Shown one piece after another: positions 1-8,889 of a DNA stretch of 64,000 nucleotides; within the stretch, counting starts at the first letter, position 1; the number at the start of each line of letters is the position of its first letter. The notes beneath the pieces are model-generated. The model was not told the origin of the DNA and did not search any database. It saw nothing but the letters and a program-made list of their open reading frames with translations. Both the position numbers and the translations under genes were made by a program. This stretch comes from Roseiarcus sp050010035 (GTDB lineage Bacteria > Pseudomonadota > Alphaproteobacteria > Rhizobiales > Beijerinckiaceae), in contig JBEKLU010000004.1 in assembly GCA_050010035.1 (NCBI GenBank), forward strand, positions 38,319-102,318. Direction: 5' to 3'.

Positions 1-284
1 CCGCCTACGACATTCCCTTGGCCAACGTGGCGAGCCCGGACAACCTCACGTCCCTGAACGGCAACGTCTATCAGGCCAATCAGAACTCCGGCTCGATCGT
101 GTACGGAACGGCCGGCACAGGCGGCCTCGGCACGGTCGTTTCGTCCTCGCTGGAAAACTCGACCGTGGATCTGGCCACCGAGCTGACGCAAATGATCGAG
201 GCCCAGAGCGCCTATCAGGCCAATTCCAAGGTGTTCCAGACCGGCGCGGACCTGCTGCAAATTCTCAACGGCTTGAAGGCCTAA
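1..284 (+). CDS. flgE: Flagellar hook protein FlgE, C-terminal part
   Basis: The window opens inside this gene; in-frame codons begin at base 3 and about 93 residues remain. The end, with the STVDLATELTQMIEAQSAYQAN stretch and a final LLQILNGL, is the conserved C-terminal helix of the FlgE/FlgF/FlgG family, which packs into the hook core. A hook protein rather than a rod protein is inferred from the neighbours: flgK follows 30 bases later, then flgL and flgD. FlgE is exported through the flagellar type III apparatus and forms the universal joint. The start, and whether the gene is the usual length, cannot be seen. Confidence 0.85.
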   Translation, partial: AYDIPLANVASPDNLTSLNGNVYQANQNSGSIVYGTAGTGGLGTVVSSSLENSTVDLATELTQMIEAQSAYQANSKVFQTGADLLQILNGLKA

Positions 285-314
285 CCGGATTCACCCTCTT
301 TCCCGAGTCGCGCG

Positions 315-1814
315 ATGAGCTTGTCCGCCGCGTACAACATCATCAACTCCGCGTTCCTTTCGACCGCGGCGCAAACGGCGGTCATCTCGCGCAACATCTC
401 GAACGCGAGCACGCCCGGCTACTCGCGCGAAATCGCCAACGTCCTGACCAATTCCTACGGCGGCTCCGACGTCGCCTCGGTGACCCGCGAGGCCAACAGC
501 GCGCTGCTCGAACAGGTCAATGTCTCGACCTCGCAGGCGGCGAGCGAGCAAGCGCTGGCCAACGGATTGGCGACGCTCGCCCAGTCGGTGAGCGACAGCG
601 CGTCCAGCACCTCCACGTCGGGCGCGACGCAGAACGGCAATTCGCCCTCGGCGATGCTGGCGAACTTGCAGGACGCCCTGACGACCTACCAGACCTCGCC
701 GGGCAGCGCCGCCGCCGGCCAGGCCGTCGTCACCGCCGCGTCCGATCTCGCGTCCTCGCTCAACAGCGGCTCCGCGACCGTTCAACAAGTGCGCGAACAG
801 GCCGATTCGGACATGGCTTCGTCCGTGTCGACCGTCAATTCGCTGCTCAACCAGTTTTCCCAGGTCGACCAGACGATCGTCGGCGGCCTGGCGACCGGCG
901 CCGACGTCAGCGGCGCCGAGGACACGCGCGATTCGATCCTCACCCAGCTCTCCCAGCAGATCGGCGTTTCGACCACCACCAACGCCAACGGCTCGACGTC
1001 GATCTACACCGACAGCGGCGTGACCCTCTATCAGAGCGGCGTGGCGAGCCAGCTCTCTTTCACGCCGACGCCGACCTTGACGGCGGGCATGAGCGGCAAC
1101 CAGGTGAGCGTCAACGGCGTGCCGATCACCGGCCCGTCGGCGCCGATGGCGATCCAGTCCGGCGCGCTCGCCGGCCTGGCGAATTTGCGCGACACCGTCG
1201 CGCCGGAATATCAGGCCCAGCTCGATCAGATCGCCGGCGGCCTGGTCAACGCCTTCGCCGAAAGCGACCAGTCGACGACGACGCCGGGTCTGCCCTCGCT
1301 GCCCGGATTGTTCACCTATCCCGGCGCGACGGGCCTGCCGGCGACGAACGGCGTGACCGGCCTGGCCGCCTCCATCGAGGTCAACCCGGCCGTCGATCCC
1401 TCGCAAGGCGGCGACCTCTCCTTGCTGCAAAACGGCGGCGTCAACGGCGCCAACTACGTCTACAACGCCACGGGCTCGGCGGGCTACACCGGCCGAATCC
1501 AGCAGCTCGCGGCGGCGACGACGTCGACGCAGTCGTTCGACCCGAGCGCAGGCTTGGCCTCGTCCGCCAGCCTGAACGACTACGCCAACTCTTCCGTGAG
1601 TTGGCTGCAGGCCCAGAACCAGCAGGCGAGCAATGGGGTCGACTATCAAAACTCGCTGGTCTCGCAGGCGACCTCGGCGCTGTCGAACGCGACCGGAGTC
1701 AGCCTCGACACGGAAATGACGAACATGCTGAACATCGAGAACTCGTACACGACGACCGCCAAATTGCTGACGACGGTCAACGACATGTTCACCGCGCTGC
1801 TCAACGCGGCCTGA
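315..1814 (+). CDS. flgK: Flagellar hook-associated protein 1
   Basis: FlgK (499 aa) forms the first junction ring between hook and filament. The N-terminus carries the family motif (ISRNISNASTPGYSR, about residues 25-39), and the C-terminus (TEMTNMLNIENSYTTTAKLLTTVNDMF) is the matching D0 helix. The middle is rich in Ser, Thr and Ala, as is usual for exported axial proteins, and there is no signal peptide because export is through the flagellar apparatus. The ATG at 315 follows flgE by 30 bases. flgL begins only 5 bases after the stop, so the two junction proteins are probably co-translated. Long open frames on the opposite strand here are GC-bias shadows. Confidence 0.93.
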   Translation: MSLSAAYNIINSAFLSTAAQTAVISRNISNASTPGYSREIANVLTNSYGGSDVASVTREANSALLEQVNVSTSQAASEQALANGLATLAQSVSDSASSTSTSGATQNGNSPSAMLANLQDALTTYQTSPGSAAAGQAVVTAASDLASSLNSGSATVQQVREQADSDMASSVSTVNSLLNQFSQVDQTIVGGLATGADVSGAEDTRDSILTQLSQQIGVSTTTNANGSTSIYTDSGVTLYQSGVASQLSFTPTPTLTAGMSGNQVSVNGVPITGPSAPMAIQSGALAGLANLRDTVAPEYQAQLDQIAGGLVNAFAESDQSTTTPGLPSLPGLFTYPGATGLPATNGVTGLAASIEVNPAVDPSQGGDLSLLQNGGVNGANYVYNATGSAGYTGRIQQLAAATTSTQSFDPSAGLASSASLNDYANSSVSWLQAQNQQASNGVDYQNSLVSQATSALSNATGVSLDTEMTNMLNIENSYTTTAKLLTTVNDMFTALLNAA

Positions 1815-1819
1815 CGACG

Positions 1820-2881
1820 ATGAGCGCCGCCTTCGTTTCCACGAGCTATCTCGGAACCGCGATGCTCCCGACGGTCGCCAAAGTGCAATCGTCTCTCACC
1901 AACCTCGAGGTCGAATCCTCGACCGGCCAATACGCCGATCTCGGCCTGCAACTGGGCGGCCAGTCCGGTTACGAACTGTCGCTCAAGAACGAGAACGACC
2001 TGCTGCAGACGCTGACCAGCGGCAACGGACTCGTCACGACCAATCTGACGACCGCGCAGGACGCTCTCAATTCGATTCTCTCCGGGGCCCAGAGCGCGAC
2101 GGCGAGCCTGACCTCTTGGACCTCGAGCGAAGTCAACTCCGGCCCGACATTGCAGAGTCTGGGCGCCAACGCGCTGCAGTCGCTGATCGCCATGACCAAC
2201 TCGACGTCCGGCGGCCAATACGTCTTCGGCGGCATAAACTCCGGCGTCGCGCCGATGGCCGACTATTTCTCCACGCCGACGTCGGCCGCCAAGACCGCGA
2301 TCGATACGGCGTTCCAGACGGCGTTCGGCTGCCTGCCGACCGACCCGGCGGCCTCGGCGATCACCGCCTCGCAAATGCAGAGTTTTCTGAGCGGCCCGTT
2401 CGCCACGCAGTTCAGCGGCGCCAACTGGACGCAGAACTGGTCGTCGGCCTCGAGCGTCAACCCGACCGCCCAGATCGCGCCCGGCGAGACCATCGACGCC
2501 TCGACCAACGCCAACCAAGCCGGGTTCCAGCAGCTCGCGCAGGCCTACACGATGCTCTCGGAGTTCGGCGGCTCGCAGCTCAGTTCCGCCGCGCAGCAGG
2601 CGGTGGCCTCGACCGCGAACTCGATCATCACGCAAGGGCTCAACTCGGTGACGTCGACCGAAGCGAACGTCGGCGCTTCGCTGCAGCGCGTCACCGACGC
2701 CAACAGCTCGATGTCGTCGCAGATGACGATCCTGCAAACCCAGATCGGCAATCTCGACAACGTCAACGCTCAAGCCGTCGCCGTGCAGCTCAATACGCTG
2801 ACGACGCAGTTGCAGACCGCCTACCAACTCACGGCCCAGCTGCAAAAGCTGAGCCTCGCGCAATATTTGCCCATAGCCTAA
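1820..2881 (+). CDS. flgL: Flagellar hook-associated protein 3
   Basis: FlgL (353 aa) is the second hook-filament junction protein and belongs to the flagellin fold family. The frame stays open far upstream, but the first sensible start is the ATG at 1820, five bases after the flgK stop; upstream of it the reading is flgK in another frame. The N-terminal helix (MLPTVAKVQSSLTNLEVESSTGQYADLGLQLG) and the C-terminal helix (LNTLTTQLQTAYQLTAQLQKLSLAQYL) are the paired D0 segments of flagellin-like proteins. A central GGQYVFGGINS motif is also seen in alphaproteobacterial FlgL. The order flgK-flgL-flaF-flbT supports the call. Confidence 0.9.
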   Translation: MSAAFVSTSYLGTAMLPTVAKVQSSLTNLEVESSTGQYADLGLQLGGQSGYELSLKNENDLLQTLTSGNGLVTTNLTTAQDALNSILSGAQSATASLTSWTSSEVNSGPTLQSLGANALQSLIAMTNSTSGGQYVFGGINSGVAPMADYFSTPTSAAKTAIDTAFQTAFGCLPTDPAASAITASQMQSFLSGPFATQFSGANWTQNWSSASSVNPTAQIAPGETIDASTNANQAGFQQLAQAYTMLSEFGGSQLSSAAQQAVASTANSIITQGLNSVTSTEANVGASLQRVTDANSSMSSQMTILQTQIGNLDNVNAQAVAVQLNTLTTQLQTAYQLTAQLQKLSLAQYLPIA

Positions 2882-2896
2882 CCCACGGGATCGCCG

Positions 2897-3244
2897 ATGT
2901 ACGAATTTTCCTACAACGAGGTCGTCGAGGAGTCGCCGCAATTGATGCGCGCGCGCGAGCGCCAGGCGATGGATCGCGTCATCGATCTCCTGCGCGCCGC
3001 CCGCGCCCGCGGGCCGGGCGCGCGCGAAGTGATCGAAGCGCTGTTCTACTTGCGCCGCCTATGGGCGATCTTCCTGGACGATCTGAGAAACCCGGACAAC
3101 GAATTGCCGGAGCCGATGCGCGCCGGAATCGTTTCGATCGGCATCTGGATGAACAAGGAGATCGATCGCGTGCGCTCCGGCCAAACCAACGACCTGACGC
3201 CGATGATCGAGATCAACGAGATCATTCGCGACGGCCTGAAATGA
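2897..3244 (+). CDS. flaF: Flagellar biosynthesis regulator FlaF
   Basis: FlaF (115 aa) is a small cytoplasmic protein of alphaproteobacteria that promotes flagellin synthesis and works against FlbT. The sequence is helical and shows the family features: the MYEFSYNEVVEESPQLMRARERQAMDRVI start, a central ALFYLRRLWAIFLDDLRNPDN stretch and a SIGIWMNKEIDRV end. The gene lies 15 bases after flgL and 7 bases before flbT, the normal pairing. A purine-rich stretch (CACGGGATCG) before the ATG is only a weak ribosome site. Role from the family; identity from sequence and context. Confidence 0.9.
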   Translation: MYEFSYNEVVEESPQLMRARERQAMDRVIDLLRAARARGPGAREVIEALFYLRRLWAIFLDDLRNPDNELPEPMRAGIVSIGIWMNKEIDRVRSGQTNDLTPMIEINEIIRDGLK

Positions 3245-3251
3245 GGGGTTC

Positions 3252-3662
3252 ATGAACATCACGCTTCGCGCCGGCGAAAAGCTCTACATCAACGGCGCCG
3301 TCATCCGCGTCGACCGCAAGGCGACGATCGAGCTGCTGAACGACGTGACCTTCTTGCTGGAAAACCACGTCATGCAGGCCGATCAGGCGACGACGCCGCT
3401 TCGCCAGATCTACTTCGCCGTTCAGGTCATGCTGATGGATCCGGGCGCCACCGCCGCGGCCACCGGGCTGTCGCGCCGGCTCATCGACGCGGCGTTGCAG
3501 GCGTTCGAAGACTCCGCGATTCTCGCCGGCCTGAAGACCATCGCGGAACAAATCGAACGCTCGCGCAACTTCGAAGCCCTGAAGGCGTTGCGGGCCTTGT
3601 TCCCGCTCGAAGAGCGGGAAATGTTTCCCAACGCCGCGCCCTCGAAATCGCACGCAGCCTGA
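3252..3662 (+). CDS. flbT: Flagellin translation regulator FlbT
   Basis: FlbT (136 aa) binds the 5' leader of flagellin mRNA in Caulobacter and controls its translation and stability before hook completion. The N-terminus (MNITLRAGEKLYINGAVIRVDRKATIELLNDVTFLLENHVMQ) is the family signature, followed by a helical C-terminal half that ends near PLEEREMFPNAA. The length is normal for the family. A GGGG stretch 5 bases upstream of the ATG serves as the ribosome site. flgD follows 11 bases after the stop. No flagellin gene is present in the window, so the target lies elsewhere. Confidence 0.92.
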   Translation: MNITLRAGEKLYINGAVIRVDRKATIELLNDVTFLLENHVMQADQATTPLRQIYFAVQVMLMDPGATAAATGLSRRLIDAALQAFEDSAILAGLKTIAEQIERSRNFEALKALRALFPLEEREMFPNAAPSKSHAA

Positions 3663-3673
3663 AAGGCCCGACC

Positions 3674-4093
3674 ATGACCACTGTTAGCGCAACCTCCGCA
3701 GTCGGCAGCACGAACACGTCGTCGACATCATCGGCGGCCTCGGCCGCGTCCGCGACGAATTCGCTGAGCTACAACTCGTTTCTGACCATGCTCATCGCGG
3801 AAATGCAGAACCAGGATCCGACGCAACCGATGGACCCCACGGCGATGGTGAGCCAATTGGCGACCATCTCCGAGGTGGGACAGGCCGTGCAGACCAACAC
3901 GACGCTCGCCTCGCTGTTGACGTCGAGTTCGTTGACCCAGGCCGAACTGGCGGTCGGCTCGACGATGACCTCGTCGGACGGGTCGACCTCCGGTCAGGTG
4001 CAGTCGGTCGACGTCACCTCCGCCGGCGCCGCCACCGCGACTCTCACCAACGGAAACACGATCCCGTTCGCCAACGGCGCCAACGTGCAATGA
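3674..4093 (+). CDS. flgD: Hook-capping scaffold protein FlgD
   Basis: FlgD (139 aa) caps the growing hook and guides FlgE assembly. The conserved N-terminal region is plain: NSFLTMLIAEMQNQDPTQPMDPTAMVSQLATISEVGQ, about residues 34-75. A Ser/Thr/Ala-rich export leader precedes it. The C-terminal part is short, ending soon after a small beta region, so this is the compact form common in Rhizobiales and lacks the longer Tudor/FnIII tail of enterobacterial FlgD. The stop overlaps the fliQ start (ATGA), suggesting translational coupling. Confidence 0.9.
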   Translation: MTTVSATSAVGSTNTSSTSSAASAASATNSLSYNSFLTMLIAEMQNQDPTQPMDPTAMVSQLATISEVGQAVQTNTTLASLLTSSSLTQAELAVGSTMTSSDGSTSGQVQSVDVTSAGAATATLTNGNTIPFANGANVQ

Positions 4094-4362
4094 ACGAAGG
4101 CGACGCGCTCGACATCATCCAGTCGGCGATCTGGATGGTCATCGTCGGCGCCGGGCCGGCGATCGGCGCGGCGATGGTCGTCGGCGTGGCGATCGCGCTT
4201 CTGCAGGCGCTGACCCAGGTCCAGGAAATGACCCTGACCTTCGTGCCGAAGATCGTGGTGATCTTCGCCGTCGTCAGCCTCACCGCGTCGTTCATCGGCG
4301 GGCAATTCTACGCCTTCACGGAAAACGTCTACGCGCGCATCGAACACGGCTTCGCCAACTGA
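4090..4362 (+). CDS. fliQ: Flagellar export gate protein FliQ
   Basis: FliQ (90 aa) is a two-helix membrane protein of the type III export gate. Both hydrophobic helices are visible (about residues 14-40 and 54-74), with the family's QALTQVQEMTLTFVPKI loop between them. The ATG overlaps the flgD stop by four bases. A 194-bp interval follows before flhA. Placement next to flhA and fliR is standard for the export-gate genes. The protein sits at the centre of the basal body and helps form the FliPQR pore. Confidence 0.93.
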   Translation: MNEGDALDIIQSAIWMVIVGAGPAIGAAMVVGVAIALLQALTQVQEMTLTFVPKIVVIFAVVSLTASFIGGQFYAFTENVYARIEHGFAN

Positions 4363-4556
4363 TCGGCGCCGAGGCGGCGGAGCCGCTCGCGCCGCCGCCG
4401 AATTCGCGCGCCCGGGCGAAATCTCCGCCGGGCGCCCGCCGCCACGAAGCGCCGCTCCGCCCGCGCCTCCAGCCGAGCGGGCCTTAAGCGCGATCGGCGA
4501 GACCCGCGCAAGCTTTGGCCGTCATTGTCGGCGCGACGCAACGGAGATTGGGCGCG

Positions 4557-6644
4557 ATGTCTTTGACGACGGCGACGGCGGAGCCGGCAATCGGCCGCGG
4601 CGGCAAGGACATCGGCTTCGCGGCCGCCATCGTCCTGATCCTGTGCCTGTTCTTCCTGCCGGTTCCGGCGATGATGATCGATCTCGGCCTTGCGTTCTCG
4701 ATCGCGCTTTCCGTGCTGATCTTGATGGTCGCGTTGTGGATTCACAAACCGCTTGAATTCTCCGCTTTTCCCACGGTGCTGCTGGTGGCGACCATCCTCA
4801 GGCTGGCGCTCAATATCTCGACGACGCGGCTCATTCTGTCGCACGGGGCCCAAGGGACGAACGCGGCCGGTTTTATCATCGGCGGGTTCGCCAGCCTGGT
4901 GATGAGCGGCGACTTCGTCATCGGCATCATCGTCTTCCTCATCCTGGTGATCATCAACTTCCTGGTCATCACCAAGGGCGCGACCCGCATCGCGGAAGTC
5001 GGCGCGAGGTTCACGCTCGACGCCATTCCCGGCAAGCAGATGGCGATCGACGCCGACCTGTCGGCCGGCCTCATCGACGAGAAGGTCGCCCAGCAACGCC
5101 GGCGCGAACTCGAGGAGGAAAGCGCGTTCTTCGGTTCGATGGACGGCGCGTCGAAGTTCGTGCGCGGCGACGCGATCGCCGGGCTCATCATTCTCGCCGT
5201 CAACATCTTCGGCGGCATCGTCATCGGCGTCACCCGGCACGGACTGGGGTTGTCCACCGCGGCGGACATCTTCACCAAGCTCTCGGTCGGCGACGGCCTG
5301 GTGTCGCAAATCCCGGCGCTGATCATTTCCCTCGCCGCCGGCATGCTGGTCGCCAAGGGCGGCACGCGCGGCTCGGCCGACAAGGCGGTGCTCGATCAGC
5401 TCAGCAACTATCCCAACGCGCTGTTCATGGCGGCGCTGCTGATGTTCGTGCTCGGCGTGGTCCCGGGACTGCCGTTCATTCCTTTCGCGCTCCTCGGCGG
5501 CCTGATGGCCTTCGTCGGCGTCGCCATTCCCCAGCGAGTGGCGAAGGAACGCGCGGTCGCGGCGGTCGAGAAGGCCGCGCGCGAGGAAAAGGCCCGCGCC
5601 GAGGCGCGCTCCTCGATCAAGGAGCAGTTGAAGTCCGCCGAAATCGAGCTGTGCTTCAGCAAGGAGCTGACGGCGACGCTGCTGCCCTCGCACGACGAGA
5701 TCGCCTCGCGCGTCGCCAAGATGCGGCGCAAATTCGCGCGGCAATACGGCTTCGTCGTGCCGGAGATCAAGCTCACCGACGACATCAGGACGCCGGCCAA
5801 GTGCTATCAGATCCGCATCCACGGCACGGTCGTGGCGACGCAGGAGCTGCGCGTCAGCGAGTTTCTGGTGATCGTGGGCGACGGCAAACGCCCCAACGTT
5901 CCCGGCGACGAAATCCGCGAGCCGGCCTTCGGAATGAAGGCGATGTCGATCTCGCAAGCCTATCTCAAGGACGTGAAACGGGAAGGGTTCAAGCCGATCG
6001 ACCCGGTGTCGGTGCTGCTGACGCACTTGAGCGAAGTGATCCACAACAATCTGGCCCAGCTGCTGTCCTACAAGGACATGCGCGCGCTGCTGGACAGGCT
6101 GGAGCCCGAATACAAGAAGCTGATCGACGACATCTGTCCCTCGCAGCTTTCCTTTTCTGGGCTGCAGGCGGTGCTCAAGCTGCTGCTCGCCGAGCGCGTC
6201 TCCGTTCGCAACCTGAATCTGATTCTCGAGGCCATCGCCGAGATCGCGCCGCACGTGCGCCGTCCCGAGCAGATCGTGGAGCACGTGCGGATCCGCATGG
6301 CGCAGCAGATCTGCGGCGACATTCAGGACCAGGGCGTACTGAGAGTGCTGCGGCTGGGCAACCGCTGGGATCTCGTCTTTCACCAGAGCCTCAAGCGCGA
6401 CGCCAAGGGCGAGGTGAGCGAATTCGACATCGATCCCCGTCTGATGGAGCAGTTCGCCGCCGAGGCGTCCGCGGCGATCCGCAAGCGCATGGACGACAAG
6501 CATCTTTTCGCCCTGGTCACCACCGCCGAGACGCGACCCTATGTGCGAATGATCATCGAGCGCATGTTCCCGACCCTGCCGGTGTTGTCGCAGCTCGAGA
6601 TCGCGCGCGGCTTCGAGGTCAAGTCGCTCGGCGCGATCTCCTAA
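4557..6644 (+). CDS. flhA: Flagellar export apparatus protein FlhA
   Basis: FlhA (695 aa with this start) is the large export-gate subunit: an N-terminal membrane half with about eight helices and a cytoplasmic C-terminal half that binds chaperone-substrate complexes. The FHIPEP-type region is seen as PTVLLVATILRLALNISTTRLIL and GDFVIGIIVFLILVIINFLVITKGATRIAEVGARFTLDAIPGKQMAIDADL. The frame opens at a TTG at 4515, but the ATG at 4557 is preferred: it has a GGAG at 4543-4546 and gives the normal family length. fliR begins at the very next base after the stop. Confidence 0.95.
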   Translation: MSLTTATAEPAIGRGGKDIGFAAAIVLILCLFFLPVPAMMIDLGLAFSIALSVLILMVALWIHKPLEFSAFPTVLLVATILRLALNISTTRLILSHGAQGTNAAGFIIGGFASLVMSGDFVIGIIVFLILVIINFLVITKGATRIAEVGARFTLDAIPGKQMAIDADLSAGLIDEKVAQQRRRELEEESAFFGSMDGASKFVRGDAIAGLIILAVNIFGGIVIGVTRHGLGLSTAADIFTKLSVGDGLVSQIPALIISLAAGMLVAKGGTRGSADKAVLDQLSNYPNALFMAALLMFVLGVVPGLPFIPFALLGGLMAFVGVAIPQRVAKERAVAAVEKAAREEKARAEARSSIKEQLKSAEIELCFSKELTATLLPSHDEIASRVAKMRRKFARQYGFVVPEIKLTDDIRTPAKCYQIRIHGTVVATQELRVSEFLVIVGDGKRPNVPGDEIREPAFGMKAMSISQAYLKDVKREGFKPIDPVSVLLTHLSEVIHNNLAQLLSYKDMRALLDRLEPEYKKLIDDICPSQLSFSGLQAVLKLLLAERVSVRNLNLILEAIAEIAPHVRRPEQIVEHVRIRMAQQICGDIQDQGVLRVLRLGNRWDLVFHQSLKRDAKGEVSEFDIDPRLMEQFAAEASAAIRKRMDDKHLFALVTTAETRPYVRMIIERMFPTLPVLSQLEIARGFEVKSLGAIS

Positions 6645-7433
6645 GTGAACGCGAGCGGCGACATCTTCGCAGGCGCCGGCGCGATCCTCGATCCCAACGT
6701 GACGTTGGCGACGTTCGTTCTCTTCTGCCGCATCGGCGCGTGCCTGATGCTGATGCCGGGGATATCGAGCGCGCAGATACCGGTGCAGATCCGATTGTTC
6801 ATCGCCGTGGCGGTGACGCTGTCGCTGGCGCCGCTGCTGCTCGATCAGGCGCCGTTGCATTCGCTCGAGGCCGACCCGATTCCGGCGCTGCGCTTGATCG
6901 CCGTCGAATCGGCGATCGGTGGTCTGATCGGCCTTCTCGGCCGGTTGTTCTTTCTCGCGCTGGAGGCGATGGCGGTGGGGGCGGCGGCGATGCTCGGCAT
7001 GGCCAATCCCTTCGGAGTCGAGGTGGAGCCGAATCAGGCGCTGCCGCCGCTCGCCAGTTTCGTGACGTTGTCGGCGACGGCGCTGATCTTCATGACCGAC
7101 GCCCATTGGGAGGTCCTGCGCGGCCTCGCGGCGTCCTATCACGCGATTCCGATCGGCGGCGAGTTCGACGCGGGATATTCGTTGCGGCAAGTGGCCTCGA
7201 CGCTCGGCGACACCTTTCGCGTCGCGCTCCGCGTCTGCTCGCCCTTCTTCATCTACGCGATCATCGTCAACCTGGCGATGAGCCTCATCAATCGCCTGAC
7301 GCCGCAGGTCGCGATCTTCTATATGGCGACGCCGTTCATCGTCGGCGGCGGGCTGCTGCTGCTCTACTTCTCGGTCAAGCCGCTCCTCGGCGAGTTCATG
7401 TCGGGTTTCGAGGCCTGGCTCATTTCGGGATAG
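6645..7433 (+). CDS. fliR: Flagellar export gate protein FliR
   Basis: FliR (262 aa) is an integral membrane component of the export gate. At least five hydrophobic segments are visible, and the conserved MANPFGVEVEPNQALPPLASFVTLSATALIFMTDAHWEVLRGLAASY core lies near residues 118-166. The start is a GTG placed immediately after the flhA TAA, so the two genes are coupled without a spacer. Three bases separate its stop from the FliJ-like gene. The pairing flhA-fliR is usual in Rhizobiales. Confidence 0.93.
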   Translation: MNASGDIFAGAGAILDPNVTLATFVLFCRIGACLMLMPGISSAQIPVQIRLFIAVAVTLSLAPLLLDQAPLHSLEADPIPALRLIAVESAIGGLIGLLGRLFFLALEAMAVGAAAMLGMANPFGVEVEPNQALPPLASFVTLSATALIFMTDAHWEVLRGLAASYHAIPIGGEFDAGYSLRQVASTLGDTFRVALRVCSPFFIYAIIVNLAMSLINRLTPQVAIFYMATPFIVGGGLLLLYFSVKPLLGEFMSGFEAWLISG

Positions 7434-7436
7434 GCG

Positions 7437-7835
7437 ATGAAAAAGAGGCTCGAGGCGCTCGAGAAGATCGAGCGGCTGCAAAAGCAGTTGCACGATCTGG
7501 CGGTTTGGCGCCTGAACGCGCTCGGCCGCGAACGCGACGAACTGGCCGAGAACCACCGCGAAATGTGGGAGGCGCTGGGGCGCGGCGTCGCCGCTTATGG
7601 GCCGCCGGCGGCGGCCGCGATGCGCCACATTCGAGCGTTGGAAAGGCAGATCGCCGCCGCCGAGGCCGAGGTCGAGGCGCAGACGCGGCGGGCCATCGAC
7701 CAGGGCGCGCGGGCCAAGCTCGCCGATCGCGCCCGCGAAAGCGTCGACGCGCGCTATCGCGAGCAGAGGCAGCGCAAGGAGCTCGTCGATCTCATCGAAG
7801 ATTCGCTGCGCAATCCGAAGTCAAGCTCGGCGTAA
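7437..7835 (+). CDS. FliJ-like coiled-coil flagellar export protein
   Basis: This 132-residue protein is almost entirely charged helix: alternating Glu, Arg, Lys and Ala with heptad-like leucines (LEALEKIERLQKQLHDLAVWRLNALGRERDEL). It has no membrane segment or signal peptide. Its size, coiled-coil character and place directly after fliR fit the FliJ family, which links the FliI ATPase to FlhA and escorts chaperones. Sequence identity to classical FliJ is not obvious by eye, so the family call rests on composition and context. The gene starts 3 bases after fliR. Confidence 0.6.
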   Translation: MKKRLEALEKIERLQKQLHDLAVWRLNALGRERDELAENHREMWEALGRGVAAYGPPAAAAMRHIRALERQIAAAEAEVEAQTRRAIDQGARAKLADRARESVDARYREQRQRKELVDLIEDSLRNPKSSSA

Positions 7836-7882
7836 GGCTGGCGGAGGAAGCTGGGCGCAGTTCAACGCCTCCGCGCGGTTCC

Positions 7883-8479
7883 ATGCCCCTCGATCCTCCC
7901 TCCGACGTCGTGCTCGAAGTGCTCAAGGCCGCCGATCCAACCCGCGCGGCGGCGGCGACGCAACGGCTCAACGCGCTCGCCGCCGGGGGGCCGGCGCCGA
8001 CGGCGGACTTCGCCGCGACGCTCGCGCAGACCGCGCCGCCGGCCTCGCCCGCCCCGGCGCCGGTCGCCGACCTGGCGAACGCCCGATCGCGATTCGTCGA
8101 CGCGGCGTTCGTGGCGAACGACAAGGCGGCGAAGGCGCAAGTCGATTTCGAAGCCGTGCTGCTCGACGGTTTCGTCAAGGAGATGCTGCCGAATGACGGC
8201 TCGTCCGTGTTCGGCCAAGGCCTCTCCGGCGACATGTGGAAATCCATGCTTGCCGATCAGGTGGCGCGGCAAATCGCCAAGTCCGGTTCGCTGGGAATCG
8301 CCAGACGCCTGTTCCAGGCGCATCCGCTGTCGGCCAGCGAATCGCTGGAGCGTCCGAGCCGACTCGACGCCGTGGACGCGCGCGACGCCGCGCAAATGAG
8401 CGCCAACGCCTTGTCGCTGCCGAGCGGGAGCGCCTACGCCGACGGCGCCTTCCTCTTCCCGGATCACAAACGCTCATGA
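7883..8479 (+). CDS. Rod-binding protein, FlgJ N-domain type
   Basis: The 198-residue product has a Pro/Ala-rich N-terminal half and a C-terminal rod-binding domain recognisable as FEAVLLDGFVKEMLPNDGSSVFGQGLSGDMWKSMLADQVARQIAKSGSLGIARRLF (about residues 94-149). This matches the FlgJ N-terminal rod-capping domain; the muramidase domain of enterobacterial FlgJ is absent, as is usual in alphaproteobacteria. The long upstream frame is an flhA/fliR shadow; the ATG at 7883 begins the coding part. The stop overlaps the start of the next gene (ATGA at 8476). Confidence 0.75.
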   Translation: MPLDPPSDVVLEVLKAADPTRAAAATQRLNALAAGGPAPTADFAATLAQTAPPASPAPAPVADLANARSRFVDAAFVANDKAAKAQVDFEAVLLDGFVKEMLPNDGSSVFGQGLSGDMWKSMLADQVARQIAKSGSLGIARRLFQAHPLSASESLERPSRLDAVDARDAAQMSANALSLPSGSAYADGAFLFPDHKRS

Positions 8480-8889
8480 GCGCCGCGCTCGTTCGTCACC
8501 CGAGCATCGCGGCGGCCGATTCTGGCCGATCGCAGAGTCCCCACGCGATGATTCTTTCCGTCATCGGACGCCTGAGCCAGACGCTCGACGAGGAAAACGA
8601 CGACATCGCGCGGCGCGGATCGGTCGACTATCCCGCCTACAACCTGCGCAAGAGCCAGGGGTTGCTGGAACTCAACCGCCTCGCCGGCGCGCTCGCCGAC
8701 AAGCAGGTCGGCCCGGTTCTCAGGGCGGCGCTCGCCGATCTCCACGCCAAGCTGGAGACCAACCGCCGCTTGCTGCGCACGCAGTTGCAAGCGGCGCAGG
8801 CGGTCTCCGACATCATCGCGCGAGCGATCCGCGATAGCCAGTCCGACGGCACCTATTCCGCGCGTTCCTGGTTGGGCGAGGACGAATGA
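8476..8889 (+). CDS. FlgN-like flagellar chaperone
   Basis: This 137-residue helical protein ends with LETNRRLLRTQLQAAQAVSDIIARAIRDSQSDGTYS, a pattern typical of alphaproteobacterial FlgN-family proteins. FlgN is the export chaperone for the hook-junction proteins FlgK and FlgL, both encoded upstream. The start at 8476 overlaps the preceding stop; an internal Met at 8548 (MILSVIGRLSQTLDEEN) is an alternative start, and the stretch between them is poor in helix-forming pattern. The next gene overlaps its stop by 4 bases. The family call is from sequence pattern and context. Confidence 0.65.
   Translation: MSAALVRHPSIAAADSGRSQSPHAMILSVIGRLSQTLDEENDDIARRGSVDYPAYNLRKSQGLLELNRLAGALADKQVGPVLRAALADLHAKLETNRRLLRTQLQAAQAVSDIIARAIRDSQSDGTYSARSWLGEDE

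Noticed and set aside
4329..7628. 1099-codon open frame on the minus strand
   Set aside because: It is antisense to flhA and fliR, Arg/His/Gln-rich and without domains; it exists because stops are rare on the complement of GC-rich codons.
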